A DNA stretch of 27,145 bases from Bacteroidales bacterium UBA4345 (GCA_002396385.1 DGTD01000110.1:1-27145), one strand, 5' to 3'; counted from the stretch's first letter, positions 7,678-16,187 are shown. Translations and numbers: made by a program. Notes: generated by a model from the sequence alone, not told the origin.

Positions 7678-8592
7678 ATGAAAGTCGCAGTTTTTTATTT
7701 CACACAAACAGGGCAGGCGCTTGCTATTGCCAAAAGTGTATGCCAGCCGGTGGAAGCGGCTGGCGTTGAAGTGGTTTACAGGGCCATTGAGCCTGTAACT
7801 CCGTTTCCTTACCCTTGGAGTTATATGGATTTCTTCCAACTGATGCCCGAAACGCGTCTCTACATGCCGGCTCCAATTAAAGAGCCCGATTTCTCGGGTG
7901 TGGAAGATGCCGATTTGGTCATTTTGTCGGGTCAGAGCTGGTATCTGTCTCCTTCGCAACCCATCGAGGCCTTTTTGCAGAACGAGCGTGCGCGCGCCTT
8001 TATGAAGGGACGCCCGGTCGTCACCCTGAACGGATGCCGCAACATGTGGGCGATGGGGCAGAAGGAAATCCGCAAACAGCTGGCTTTGGCTGGTGCGCAC
8101 TATGTGGGCTATATTGTGCTGCAAGACGAGCACCCCAATCTGGTCAGCCTCTTCTCCATTGTGAGTTGGCTGTTCTACGACAAGAAGGACGCACACGGGC
8201 TGATTCCGCATGCGGGGGTCACCGATAGCAATATCAGTGCTGCCAGTCGTTTTGGCACTCCGTTGTTGAAGGCGTTGAAGAATGCCGATTTCAGCAACCT
8301 GCAGCAAGAGTTGGTCGATTTGGGCAGTGTGCCCTACCGCTCGTTCCTGGTGTTCGTGGAAACCGTGGGGCACCGCATGTTTGGCAAGTGGGCTAAATTT
8401 TGCCGGAAGAAGGGTGGGCCTAATGCCCAAGAACGTAGTACGCGCATCTTCCTTTTCAGCCTTTATGTCTTCTTCGCATTGCTGGTGGCATCGCCAATAG
8501 CCCTGGTTCTCTATTATGCGACCTACCTGCTGCGTATACCGGGAATCAAGCGGAAGAAGAAAGACCTGCTCTTCAACTTGGCGGACAAGTGA
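7678..8592 (+). CDS. Flavodoxin-like protein with C-terminal membrane segment (DarA-like)
   Basis: The start MKVAVFYFTQTGQALAIAKS is a flavodoxin-type FMN-binding loop (T/S-x-T-G-x). The ATG at 7678 is preferred over the TTG at 7669. The middle part (LVILSGQSWYLSPSQPIEAFL and VVTLNGCRNMWAMGQ) fits a flavodoxin or NAD(P)H-oxidoreductase fold. A hydrophobic stretch around residues 260-285 (IFLFSLYVFFALLVASPIAL) is a membrane anchor, followed by a basic cytoplasmic tail. The pattern resembles the Bacteroidota proteins annotated as dialkylresorcinol condensing enzyme DarA. No DarB/ketosynthase gene is nearby, so that name should not be taken as function. It lies 40 bp before miaB and is probably co-transcribed with it. 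I infer a membrane-bound flavoprotein. Confidence 0.65.
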   Translation: MKVAVFYFTQTGQALAIAKSVCQPVEAAGVEVVYRAIEPVTPFPYPWSYMDFFQLMPETRLYMPAPIKEPDFSGVEDADLVILSGQSWYLSPSQPIEAFLQNERARAFMKGRPVVTLNGCRNMWAMGQKEIRKQLALAGAHYVGYIVLQDEHPNLVSLFSIVSWLFYDKKDAHGLIPHAGVTDSNISAASRFGTPLLKALKNADFSNLQQELVDLGSVPYRSFLVFVETVGHRMFGKWAKFCRKKGGPNAQERSTRIFLFSLYVFFALLVASPIALVLYYATYLLRIPGIKRKKKDLLFNLADK

Positions 8593-8632
8593 GGACTGAC
8601 GGAAAAACGAATTTTTTATCAATATAGAAATA

Positions 8633-9985
8633 ATGGGAACAGACTCAAAATCTGCAAACAAAAAACTGTTTATTGAGACTTACGGCTGCCAGATGAACGT
8701 GGCCGACAGCGAGGTGGTGGCTTCCGTTATGGAAACCATTGGCTACCATCTGACCGAGAATGAAGACGATGCCGACGCCATTCTGGTGAACACCTGCTCG
8801 GTGCGCGACAATGCCGAAGTGCGTGTGTTGGGACGCCTGCAAATGCTGCAGCAGGAGAAGAAGAAGCGGCCAGGTCTGGTGGTCGGCCTGTTAGGCTGTA
8901 TGGCCGAGCGCGTCAAAGACGAACTATTGGAGAAAAAACTCGTCGACTTGGTGGCGGGCCCCGACAGTTACCTCGACCTGCCCAACTTGGTTGGCAGTGC
9001 CGAAAACGGCATTCCTGCCATTAATGTGGAACTCTCGACCACCGAAACCTATAAGGACGTTATTCCGGTGCGTATCGGCAATGCCCACATTTCGGGCTTT
9101 GTGTCTATTATGCGCGGATGTAATAACTTCTGCTCGTACTGCATTGTCCCCTATACCCGTGGACGCGAGCGCAGCCGTAGTGTGACCAGCATCTTGAACG
9201 AGATGGGCGACTTGGCCGCTAAAGGCTATAAGGAAATCACCTTGTTGGGGCAGAATGTAAACTCCTACAATTTCCAGCCGGAAGATGGGGGCGGGGCGGT
9301 AAACTTCGCCAAACTGTTGTCGGTGGTGGCCGAGGCCTTTCCAGGCATCCGCATCCGTTTCACCTCGTCGCATCCGAAGGATATGACCGACGAGACGCTG
9401 CAGACCATCGCCAAGTATCCGAACATCTGCAACCACATTCATTTGGCGGTCCAAAGCGGAAGCAACAAGGTGTTGAAAGATATGAACCGCAAATACACGC
9501 GCGAATGGTACCTCGACCGCATTAAGGCCATCCGCCACTACATTCCCGATTGCGGTATCTCGACCGACATATTCTGTGGCTTCAGCGGTGAAACCGAAGA
9601 AGACCACCAGCTCAGCCTCGATCTGATGCGCCAAGCGGCTTTCGACAGTGCCTTCATGTTCAAATACAGCGAGCGACCTGGCACCTTTGCCGCACGCAAC
9701 ATGCCCGACAATGTTTCGGAAGAAGTCAAGATTCGCCGCTTGAACGAGATTATCGCCTTACAGGGCGAACTCTCGGCTGAAAGCAACCGCCGCGACCTTG
9801 GCAAAGTGTTCGAGGTGCTGGTCGAGGGGGTGTCGAAACGCTCGAAAGACGATTTCTGCGGACGTACGCAGCAAAACAAGATGGCCGTCTTTCCGCGTGG
9901 TAACCACAAGGTGGGCGACCTGGTGCGTGTGAAGGTGCGCGACACCACGCTTGCAACCCTGCTTTGCGACCTTGCCGAAGACTGA
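8633..9985 (+). CDS. miaB: tRNA-2-methylthio-N6-dimethylallyladenosine synthase
   Basis: Radical SAM methylthiotransferase that adds the 2-methylthio group to i6A37 in tRNAs reading UNN codons. The N-terminal UPF0004 domain carries the three auxiliary-cluster cysteines C19 (YGCQMN), C55 (NTCSVR) and C89 (GCMAE). The radical SAM motif CxxxCxxC is C163/C167/C170 in GCNNFCSYCIVPYTRGRERS. The C-terminus (GKVFEVLVEGVSKRS, then VGDLVRVKVRDTT) is the TRAM RNA-binding domain. NTCSVRDNAE and YTRGRERSRS favour MiaB over RimO or MtaB. The 450-aa length is normal. It sits between the flavodoxin-like gene and the LTA-synthase-like gene on the same strand. A functional link to the flavodoxin-like neighbour, as an electron source, is only a guess. 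Confidence 0.95.
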   Translation: MGTDSKSANKKLFIETYGCQMNVADSEVVASVMETIGYHLTENEDDADAILVNTCSVRDNAEVRVLGRLQMLQQEKKKRPGLVVGLLGCMAERVKDELLEKKLVDLVAGPDSYLDLPNLVGSAENGIPAINVELSTTETYKDVIPVRIGNAHISGFVSIMRGCNNFCSYCIVPYTRGRERSRSVTSILNEMGDLAAKGYKEITLLGQNVNSYNFQPEDGGGAVNFAKLLSVVAEAFPGIRIRFTSSHPKDMTDETLQTIAKYPNICNHIHLAVQSGSNKVLKDMNRKYTREWYLDRIKAIRHYIPDCGISTDIFCGFSGETEEDHQLSLDLMRQAAFDSAFMFKYSERPGTFAARNMPDNVSEEVKIRRLNEIIALQGELSAESNRRDLGKVFEVLVEGVSKRSKDDFCGRTQQNKMAVFPRGNHKVGDLVRVKVRDTTLATLLCDLAED

Positions 9986-10034
9986 TTTTTGTCCTGAACT
10001 ACCCATTGGTAGGTATATTTAAAATAGCGTTAAA

Positions 10035-12011
10035 ATGGGAAAACTGAAGCAGTGCTATGTTTGGCTAAAGCAGCAGCCTGTATTTGCCCTGACGGTTAAT
10101 CTGCTCATCATGATGTGCTTGTTCATGGTGTGCCGTATTGTCTTCTTTGCTGTTAACCACAATTTCTTTTCCGATGTCAGCGTGGGTCACTTTTTCGACC
10201 TTTGCCGTGGAGGTATCCAGTTCGACCGTACGGCCGTCATCTATGTGAACCTGTTGTTGGTGTTCATGTTGGTGTTGCCGCTCAAGTTGCGCAACCATAC
10301 GGTCTACCAGAACGTGTGCCGCTGGGTCTTTGTGGTATTCAATGCCATTGCCCTGTTCTCGAATTTGTGCGATACGGGTTTCTTCCCTTTCACCAACCGC
10401 CGCACCACATTCTCCATTTTCAGTGAGTTTAAGAACGAGAACAATATGGGCGGGGTGCTGTTGAACGGTATTGCCGACAACTGGTATCTGGTCTTGTTTT
10501 TCGTTTTTCTGGTCTGGGTGTTGTGGAAGTCCTTTTTCCGCCCAACCGCCAAAACCAGCACGACCTCGCCTTGGGTCTACTATCCGGCGCAGTTGTTGGT
10601 GGGTGCGGCTTTTGTGGGCTTGTGTGTGGCGGGTGCCCGCGGCGGTTTCACGCGCGATGTGCGACCTATTACACTGAGCAACGCCAACCAGTATGTGAAC
10701 AAGGGGACCGAGGCGGCTGTGGTGCTCAACACCCCGTTCTGCATGATTCGCACCCTGAACAAGAAAGTTTATAAAAATCCGCACTACTTTGCCTCCCAGG
10801 CCGACCTCGACAAGGTGTTCAACCCTATTGTCACCCCACAGCCGAAGGGTGAGTTCAAACCGTTGAACGTGGTGGTGCTGATTCTGGAAAGTTTCAGTAA
10901 GGAGTATTCGCAATTCTTCAATCCGGGGCTCGACAACGGCACCTACAAGGGATTTACTCCGTTCCTCGATTCCCTCTACCAGCAAGGTTACACCTTCCGC
11001 AATTCGTATGCAACAGGCCGTAAGAGTATCGACGCCATGCCGTCGGTTTTGGCCAGCATACCCATGTTCGAGGAACCCTTCATCCTTACCTCATACAGCA
11101 ACAACACCATCAACAGCATAGCCGGCGAGTTGAATAAGAAGGGCTATTATACGGCCTTCTTCCACGGGGCGCCGAATGGCTCTATGGGATTCGACGCTTT
11201 CGCCAAACTGGCCAAATTCAAAGACTACTATGGTATGACCGAATACGGCAACGATGACGATTTTGACGGCCATTGGGCTATTTGGGACGAAGAGTTCCTC
11301 CAGTTCTACGCCAAGACGATGGATTCGTTCAAGGAACCGTTTATGACCGCATTGTTCACCGCTTCCAGCCACCATCCGTTCAGGGTGCCTGCCCGCTACG
11401 AGGGCAAACTACCCGAGGGGTTGAGCCCTCTTGCCCGATGCATCGCCTACAGCGACAATGCGTTGCGCAAGTTCTTCCAGACTGCCAGTAAGATGCCGTG
11501 GTACAAGAACACGCTGTTTGTGATTACGGCCGACCACACCAGTCAGATGATGCACCTCGAATACACGACCGACGAGAAACTCTACTCGGTGCCTATCCTC
11601 TTCTACCAACCAGGCAACGACAGCCTGCGGGGGCTGAGCGACGAACTGGCCTGCCAGGCCGACATTATGCCGAGTGTGCTGGCCTACCTCAACTACGACC
11701 AGCCTTTTGTGGCGTTCGGACACGATGTGCTGACCCGCGAGAACAAGAACGAGTACGTGGTCAACTACAACAACCCGCTCTACCAGATTCTGCAGGGTGA
11801 CTATATGCTGCAATGGGATGGCGAGAAGACCGTGGCGCTCTACAATGTACGGACTGACCCTATGCTGAAGGCGAATCTGAAAGGCACTCTGCCCGACGTG
11901 CAAAGCCGGATGGAGACGGAAATCATGGCGCAAATACAGCAGTATATGATGCGTATGGTCGACGACCGTTTGTGCATCGAAACCGACCTGACTAACAGGA
12001 AAGAAGACTAG
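10035..12011 (+). CDS. LTA synthase/sulfatase family membrane phosphotransferase
   Basis: The N-terminal third contains about five hydrophobic segments (for example LTVNLLIMMCLFMVCRIVFF and LVLFFVFLVWVLW), typical of LtaS/OpgB/EptA-like proteins. The periplasmic alkaline-phosphatase-fold domain follows. Candidate metal and catalytic residues are E285 (VVVLILESFSKEYS), the nucleophile region GRKSIDAMPS (S331), and D500-H501 (FVITADHTSQ), with ASSHHPF further supporting the family. Gram-negative members transfer phosphoglycerol or phosphoethanolamine to glycans or lipids rather than make true lipoteichoic acid; which substrate applies here cannot be read from the sequence. The 658-aa length is usual. 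It starts 49 bp after miaB, possibly in the same transcript. Its envelope role may complement the waaA-dependent LPS. Confidence 0.88.
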   Translation: MGKLKQCYVWLKQQPVFALTVNLLIMMCLFMVCRIVFFAVNHNFFSDVSVGHFFDLCRGGIQFDRTAVIYVNLLLVFMLVLPLKLRNHTVYQNVCRWVFVVFNAIALFSNLCDTGFFPFTNRRTTFSIFSEFKNENNMGGVLLNGIADNWYLVLFFVFLVWVLWKSFFRPTAKTSTTSPWVYYPAQLLVGAAFVGLCVAGARGGFTRDVRPITLSNANQYVNKGTEAAVVLNTPFCMIRTLNKKVYKNPHYFASQADLDKVFNPIVTPQPKGEFKPLNVVVLILESFSKEYSQFFNPGLDNGTYKGFTPFLDSLYQQGYTFRNSYATGRKSIDAMPSVLASIPMFEEPFILTSYSNNTINSIAGELNKKGYYTAFFHGAPNGSMGFDAFAKLAKFKDYYGMTEYGNDDDFDGHWAIWDEEFLQFYAKTMDSFKEPFMTALFTASSHHPFRVPARYEGKLPEGLSPLARCIAYSDNALRKFFQTASKMPWYKNTLFVITADHTSQMMHLEYTTDEKLYSVPILFYQPGNDSLRGLSDELACQADIMPSVLAYLNYDQPFVAFGHDVLTRENKNEYVVNYNNPLYQILQGDYMLQWDGEKTVALYNVRTDPMLKANLKGTLPDVQSRMETEIMAQIQQYMMRMVDDRLCIETDLTNRKED

Positions 12012-12071
12012 TCGGGATGTTAAAAAGAGAGGACTGCTGCCAATAATTGGCGCTCTTTCACACAATAATTG

Positions 12072-12079
12072 TATCTTTG
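12072..12079 (+). promoter_or_regulatory. -7 promoter element for the lipoprotein gene
   Basis: TATCTTTG matches TAnnTTTG exactly, 22 bp before the ATG at 12102. A TTGG at 12047-12050 could act as the -33 element (25 bp start to start). Confidence 0.65.
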
Positions 12080-12101
12080 CCAAAATAGACTACACAAACA
12101 A

Positions 12102-13226
12102 ATGCGTAATTATTGTAGAATTATAGTTCTTTTTATACTCTGCCTGTTTGCGGCTTGCCAGCAAAACAAGCCGGCAGAGGTTGTCGAAACGCCAGTCGCT
12201 GGGCCGGTGGTGGACACTACCTACGAGTTAGAGGAAATTGACACGCTGTCTGTGCGGTGGAACGACGACTTTGCCTCGTTGTTCCTCCAGCTCGACCAAC
12301 ACCGGTACATCGGATTCCCACACTTCAAGAGCGGCGATTCTGTCCGCTGGCAGGTCAGCAATGGCATTATGGGCGCCTATATGCTTACCAAGGCTTTGGG
12401 TAGGGAAGAGGTGCTCGACAGCCTTATCGATTGGCGGATTGGCCGCTATCTGGCTGTGACCCAGGGAAGGCTCAGGCTGGAAAGTGGCAACGAGTTCACT
12501 CAGATGGAGCAGTTCATAAAGCAGTTCCGCTCGCCTCATAAGGCCGACTTGGACATGGACGAGGAGGGACAAGACCGACAGTTGGAAATCATCTACGGTG
12601 CCTACATCCCTTATTTCTTCCACAAACTGCTGCGCAATATGCCTGAAAACAAAAAGTTGGAGGCCAGTTTGGAATGCGAGCGCTATGCATGGCGTAAGGT
12701 AAAGCGCGCACAGCGCAGGTTGCTCGTCGCCCTCTACGAGGGCAACGCTCCCGTTAACGACCTGTTGGGCTTGGCAAAGGCACAAAATACCAATAAGACC
12801 AGGGCTGACCTTGAACTCTACTTCGCTCTGACCCGAAAGAAATACGTGACCAGCGACACCCTTTACGAGAAACTGACCGACCAGTTCGCCTATTACGATG
12901 TCTATAACGGTTTTATCAAAGATATTAAGGCGACCGAAAAGGTGGGGTTTGGTAAGAAAATTAAGGCACTTACTGCCGAACAGAATGCCTGGATGGCCTA
13001 CATCTACGCGCGCAGGGTGCTTTCCGGAAAGCTGACGCCCGAGCAGGAGAAAGTTTATGACAATGCCACCAACCGCCTGCAGAAATGGCACATTGTACAG
13101 CTGAAGAACCGCTTCAAGGGCTACGGCTATTGTTCCGATGCCTTCCGCAGCTCGCTGCTGCAAGACTCGTGCTCGTATACCGATTTCTACAAATACGTGC
13201 CTATGAAACTCGACGCACAGTTCTGA
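12102..13226 (+). CDS. Hypothetical lipoprotein, 374 aa
   Basis: The ATG at 12102 gives a clear lipoprotein signal peptide: basic start, hydrophobic IIVLFILCLFAAC with the modified Cys at residue 19, then QQNKPAE. The earlier in-frame TTG at 12069 would destroy the signal and overlaps the promoter. The mature part is mostly helical and rich in Lys, Arg and Glu. Recognisable stretches include DTLSVRWNDDFASLF, LECERYAWRKVKRAQRR and YIYARRVLSGKLTPEQEKVYDNATNRL. I do not recognise a family. It has its own promoter and sits directly downstream of the LTA-synthase-like gene, so an envelope role is plausible but only inferred. No clear terminator follows it. Confidence 0.8.
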   Translation: MRNYCRIIVLFILCLFAACQQNKPAEVVETPVAGPVVDTTYELEEIDTLSVRWNDDFASLFLQLDQHRYIGFPHFKSGDSVRWQVSNGIMGAYMLTKALGREEVLDSLIDWRIGRYLAVTQGRLRLESGNEFTQMEQFIKQFRSPHKADLDMDEEGQDRQLEIIYGAYIPYFFHKLLRNMPENKKLEASLECERYAWRKVKRAQRRLLVALYEGNAPVNDLLGLAKAQNTNKTRADLELYFALTRKKYVTSDTLYEKLTDQFAYYDVYNGFIKDIKATEKVGFGKKIKALTAEQNAWMAYIYARRVLSGKLTPEQEKVYDNATNRLQKWHIVQLKNRFKGYGYCSDAFRSSLLQDSCSYTDFYKYVPMKLDAQF

Positions 13227-13267
13227 CAAATTGCGGATTATTTAAATAAAGCAATGTACAAAGGCAT

Positions 13268-13331
13268 CGTTCTCCACTTTCCAGACTCCTAGTTGCAATG
13301 TTACTGCTTAATTACTAAGTTTGTAGCAAAC
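13268..13331 (+). promoter_or_regulatory. Orphan Rpn promoter region (copy A)
   Basis: This 64-bp stretch closely matches 14117-14179, the promoter and leader of the intact Rpn gene. It contains TTG (13293-13295), a 20-bp gap and TAAGTTTG (13316-13323), the same -33/-7 geometry as copy B. The gene it once drove has been deleted. Confidence 0.75.
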
Positions 13332-13391
13332 TCAAACCAAGATATTGCCGATATTACCGGACTTAGCATCAATGAAATAGAATGCCTTTAA
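13332..13391 (+). pseudogene. Remnant of an Rpn/PD-(D/E)XK nuclease gene: last 19 codons only
   Basis: The 60 bp encode SNQDIADITGLSINEIECL and a stop, the typical Rpn C-terminal helix-turn-helix-like tail. The first 32 bp are identical to 15056-15087 at the end of the intact Rpn gene. The promoter region (ending GTAGCAAAC) is joined directly to this tail, so about 850-900 bp of gene body is missing. In the intact gene, CAAACCAA-like sequence is present both just after the promoter and at the tail boundary, which suggests deletion between short direct repeats. No start codon precedes the tail in frame, so it is not expressed. Confidence 0.85.
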
Positions 13392-13526
13392 ACCTGACGC
13401 AGGTTGCTAGTCTGCCCCTAGCCCTCTACTATTCCCTTCTTAATCGCTTAGTTAAGGGCCTGACGGGAAGACGGGCTCTTGAAAAAATCCTGATTCCAAG
13501 AAATATGATAGTTAACATCAATCTAT

Positions 13527-14054
13527 ATGTGGGGAAAGCTGATAAATAAGTTGATATTTGTAGTTATGGCTTTAGGCCCATGGTATTCAATGTTAGCAGA
13601 TGACACGTCTCAGTTTTATACTTTCGCATTAGAAAAGTCTAATGTGTCGGTTTCTGATTCAGTCAAACTGATAATTGAGAATAAGATGCAAAAAGATAGT
13701 TTATTGTGTACAAATATTATTCTTTACGCAAAAGATTCTAATGGCGTTTATAATCCATATTTAGAGGATGTTGAATTATTGAGTCATCCAGTGCCAATTA
13801 CAGATATAAAAAAGTGGTGTAAAAGGACTACGCCAGTACCTCCCTTATCTAAAAGAACAATAGCTTTCTTTATTAATCAGCCATATGTAACACGTAAGGT
13901 TGTTTCAAAAACTGGGAAAACTTATGATTTAGTTTCTACAGTTGACGATGAATTGAAATTGGGTCAATTTCTTCTAGGTGTTAGATTTAGATTTTCAGGG
14001 GATGTGGTTTGGAGATATTCTAATGTTATTCTTCCTATAAACAGGCATCAATAA
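13527..14054 (+). CDS. AT-rich orphan hypothetical protein, probably exported
   Basis: 175 residues with a hydrophobic N-terminus (KLINKLIFVVMALGPWYSML) that looks like a signal peptide or anchor. A mainly beta-type sequence follows, for example QFYTFALEKSNVSVSDSVKL and LGVRFRFSGDVVWRYSNVIL. I recognise no family. Base composition is visibly more AT-rich than the flanking genes, with many A/T-ending codons, suggesting recent transfer. The gene lies between the Rpn remnant and the intact Rpn gene, whose promoter regions are near-duplicates, so the locus has probably been rearranged around it. There is no consensus -7 element just upstream and no clear terminator. It is likely a real gene, with unknown function. 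Confidence 0.6.
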   Translation: MWGKLINKLIFVVMALGPWYSMLADDTSQFYTFALEKSNVSVSDSVKLIIENKMQKDSLLCTNIILYAKDSNGVYNPYLEDVELLSHPVPITDIKKWCKRTTPVPPLSKRTIAFFINQPYVTRKVVSKTGKTYDLVSTVDDELKLGQFLLGVRFRFSGDVVWRYSNVILPINRHQ

Positions 14055-14116
14055 ATATGGAATAAGTAAGAATAGTCACTCTTTTGTGTCGTGGCTCTCT
14101 TAACTCCCCAAGGGGC

Positions 14117-14179
14117 CGTTCCCCGTTTCCGGACCCCCAATTGCAATGTTAGTATATAATTACTAAATTTGTAGCAAAC
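14117..14179 (+). promoter_or_regulatory. Promoter of the intact Rpn gene (copy B)
   Basis: TTG at 14141-14143 and TAAATTTG at 14164-14171 (TAnnTTTG exact) are separated by 20 bp, giving a full Bacteroidota -33/-7 promoter with a 23-nt leader. The 63-bp region is near-duplicated at 13268-13331. Confidence 0.75.
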
Positions 14180-14194
14180 CAAACTAAGAAGAAA

Positions 14195-15115
14195 ATGGGC
14201 AAATACTTGGATCCGAAATACGACTTGACTTTCAAGGCGGTGTTCGCAGAGCACCCCGACCTTATTATCAGTTTCCTGAATGCGCTGCTGCCGTTCAAGG
14301 ACGGGTCTAAAGTGACCGATATCGAATATCTGCCGCCCGAGTTGGTTCCCGACAGCCCGTTAAAAAAATACTCCATAGTCGACGTGCGGTGCAAGGACGA
14401 CCTGGGCCGCCAGTTCATTGTGGAGATGCAGATGTACTGGACCGACGAGTTCAAGCAGCGTGTGCTGTTCAACGCCTCGAAAGCCTATGTGAAGCAGGCG
14501 GACAAGGGCTACAGTTACAGCAGTCTGCAGCCGGTCTACTCGCTCAGCATTGTTAATGACAACGCGTTCAGCGGTACCGAGCACTACCACCTCTTCCAGA
14601 TGGCGGAACAAGGCAATCCGGAGCGTGTTATAGAGGGGATAGAGATGGTATTTGTGGAACTGCCCAAGTTCAAACCGCAGTCGGCCGCAGTGGGAAAGAT
14701 GCACCGCCTGTGGCTCCGCTTCATGACCGAGGTCAACGAGAGCACGGCCAGCGTTCCGCAGGAGTTGCTCGACGATCCCGAAATCAGCAAGGCCATCTCC
14801 ATCGTAGAGCGTGGTGCCTATTCCGATGAGCAGCTCGCCACTTACGACAAGTACAGGGATATGGCCGCCACCGAAAAGGCGCTGATAGATGGCTCTTTTA
14901 ACAAGGGCCGTGCGGAAGGCGAGGCAATCGGCTTGGTAAAAGGCCGCGCGGAAGGTCGTGCAGAAGGCCGTGCGGAAGGTGAGGCAATCGGTTTGGAGAA
15001 GGGTGCTTATGCAAAAAACATTGACAACGCCCGCAAGATGAAAGCCAAGGGCTTTTCAAACCAAGATATTGCCGATATTACCGGACTCGCTCTCCCAGAG
15101 ATAGAGGACCTATAA
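14195..15115 (+). CDS. Rpn family PD-(D/E)XK nuclease (recombination-promoting / transposase-like)
   Basis: 306 residues of the PDDEXK_2/Rpn family, which includes E. coli RpnA, a DNA endonuclease that promotes RecA-independent recombination. The start MGKYLDPKYDLTFKAVFAEH is the family hallmark. The nuclease core has D63 (YSIVDVRCKD) and E77-x-Q79 (FIVEMQMYW), the E-x-Q variant typical of the family. Residues about 237-270 hold a run of GRAEG and EAIGLxKG repeats. The C-terminus ARKMKAKGFSNQDIADITGL is the usual short HTH-like tail. The gene has its own -33/-7 promoter. Despite the transposase label in some databases, no inverted repeats flank it. Its role here is inferred from the family only. 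Confidence 0.92.
   Translation: MGKYLDPKYDLTFKAVFAEHPDLIISFLNALLPFKDGSKVTDIEYLPPELVPDSPLKKYSIVDVRCKDDLGRQFIVEMQMYWTDEFKQRVLFNASKAYVKQADKGYSYSSLQPVYSLSIVNDNAFSGTEHYHLFQMAEQGNPERVIEGIEMVFVELPKFKPQSAAVGKMHRLWLRFMTEVNESTASVPQELLDDPEISKAISIVERGAYSDEQLATYDKYRDMAATEKALIDGSFNKGRAEGEAIGLVKGRAEGRAEGRAEGEAIGLEKGAYAKNIDNARKMKAKGFSNQDIADITGLALPEIEDL
14906..15002 (+). repeat. In-frame GRAEG/EAIGLxKG repeat tract in Rpn
   Basis: Twelve-base GGCCGTGCGGAA-type units and the GAGGCAATCGG block recur within the 3' third of the gene. The amino-acid repeats are GRAEGEAIGLVKGRAEGRAE and onward. Such tracts vary in length between Rpn paralogues; another version is encoded near 26790-26850. Confidence 0.8.
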
Positions 15116-15155
15116 CGGCAATCTATTTTTCTATTAACGCTTTACACAACTATAA

Positions 15156-16133
15156 ATGTCGAATTTTAAGATTGGAATTATTGGTGCCGGTTGGATTGCC
15201 GGCAAAATGGCGAATACGCTGAAACAGATGGACGGGGTGGAGGCCTATGCCATTGCGTCTCGTTCGTTAGAGAAGGCACAAGCTTTTGCTGACGAATTCG
15301 GGGTCAGAAAGGCTTACGGCTCGTACGACGAAATGTTGGACGATGCAGGTGTCGATATGGTCTACATCGCCACTCCGCACTCGCACCATTACCAGCAGGC
15401 GCTCATGTGTATTGAGCACGGCAAACCCGTTTTGTGTGAGAAGGCTTTCACGATGAATGCCAGACAGGCGTCCCGCGTGCTCGATTTGGCTAAACAGAAG
15501 GGTGTTTTTGTGGCGGAGGCTATTTGGACCCGTTACATGCCTTTGTCGGTGCAACTTGTCGACTTGGTACGCAATGGCGCAATTGGCCGCCCTTCCCTTA
15601 TTACTGCCAACCTCGGCTATCCGATGTTGGGCAAGGAACGCCTGATGAAGCCTGAATTGGCAGGTGGCGCTTTGCTCGATGTGGGTGTCTATCCGCTGAA
15701 TTTTGCGGCTATGCTGTTTGGCGACAAGATTGAGAAGACTATCAGCACCTGCACCAAGTTGGAGACAGGAGTGGACGCGCAGGCGAGTATCACCCAGATT
15801 TTCGACGATGGAAAGATGGCTACCCTCAACTGCAGTATGCTGGCCCATACCGACCGCATGGGGGTGGTTTCGGGCGATGGCGGCTGCATTGTGGTCGACA
15901 ACATCAACAATCCGCAACACCTGACGGTGGAAAACAAGGACTTTAAGATTGTTGCCGAATACGATGCTCCAAAACAGATTTCTGGTTACGAGTACCAGGT
16001 GACGGCCGCCATTGAGGCGATTCGTGACGGTAAGATTGAAACTCCTTTTATGCCACATAGCGAAATCTTGCGCATGATGCGTATGATGGATGCCCTGCGC
16101 GGCGAGTGGGGCATTAAGTATCCGGGGGAGTAG
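15156..16133 (+). CDS. Gfo/Idh/MocA family NAD(P)-dependent oxidoreductase
   Basis: The N-terminal Rossmann fold starts KIGIIGAGWIAGKMA (GxGxxA-type at residues 10-15). The family lysine is K96 in VLCEKAF, corresponding to the EKP motif. The C-terminal domain has AGGALLDVGVYPL (D175, Y179), typical of dihydrodiol dehydrogenase-like and sugar dehydrogenase members. The 325-aa length is normal. The substrate cannot be deduced; sugars or sugar derivatives are usual. It starts 40 bp after the Rpn stop with no clear -7 element of its own in between, so it may depend on the Rpn transcript or on a promoter I cannot recognise. Confidence 0.9.
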   Translation: MSNFKIGIIGAGWIAGKMANTLKQMDGVEAYAIASRSLEKAQAFADEFGVRKAYGSYDEMLDDAGVDMVYIATPHSHHYQQALMCIEHGKPVLCEKAFTMNARQASRVLDLAKQKGVFVAEAIWTRYMPLSVQLVDLVRNGAIGRPSLITANLGYPMLGKERLMKPELAGGALLDVGVYPLNFAAMLFGDKIEKTISTCTKLETGVDAQASITQIFDDGKMATLNCSMLAHTDRMGVVSGDGGCIVVDNINNPQHLTVENKDFKIVAEYDAPKQISGYEYQVTAAIEAIRDGKIETPFMPHSEILRMMRMMDALRGEWGIKYPGE

Positions 16134-16187
16134 TGGTTTGATAAAACTGGTTTTTCGGGTGTAACTAGAAGTGATACATGGTCTGCT

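Noticed and set aside
7609..8661. 350-codon minus-strand ORF opposite the flavodoxin-like gene
   Set aside because: Shadow of a gene with clear flavodoxin motifs and membrane segment; its translation is low in recognisable structure.
12039..12051. GCCAATAATTGGC hairpin after the LTA-synthase-like gene as terminator
   Set aside because: The stem is only 5 bp with no T-tract, and it overlaps a likely -33 element of the next gene.
14105..14114. CCCCAAGGGG palindrome before the Rpn promoter
   Set aside because: It is 10 bp, not duplicated in copy A, and no role is visible.
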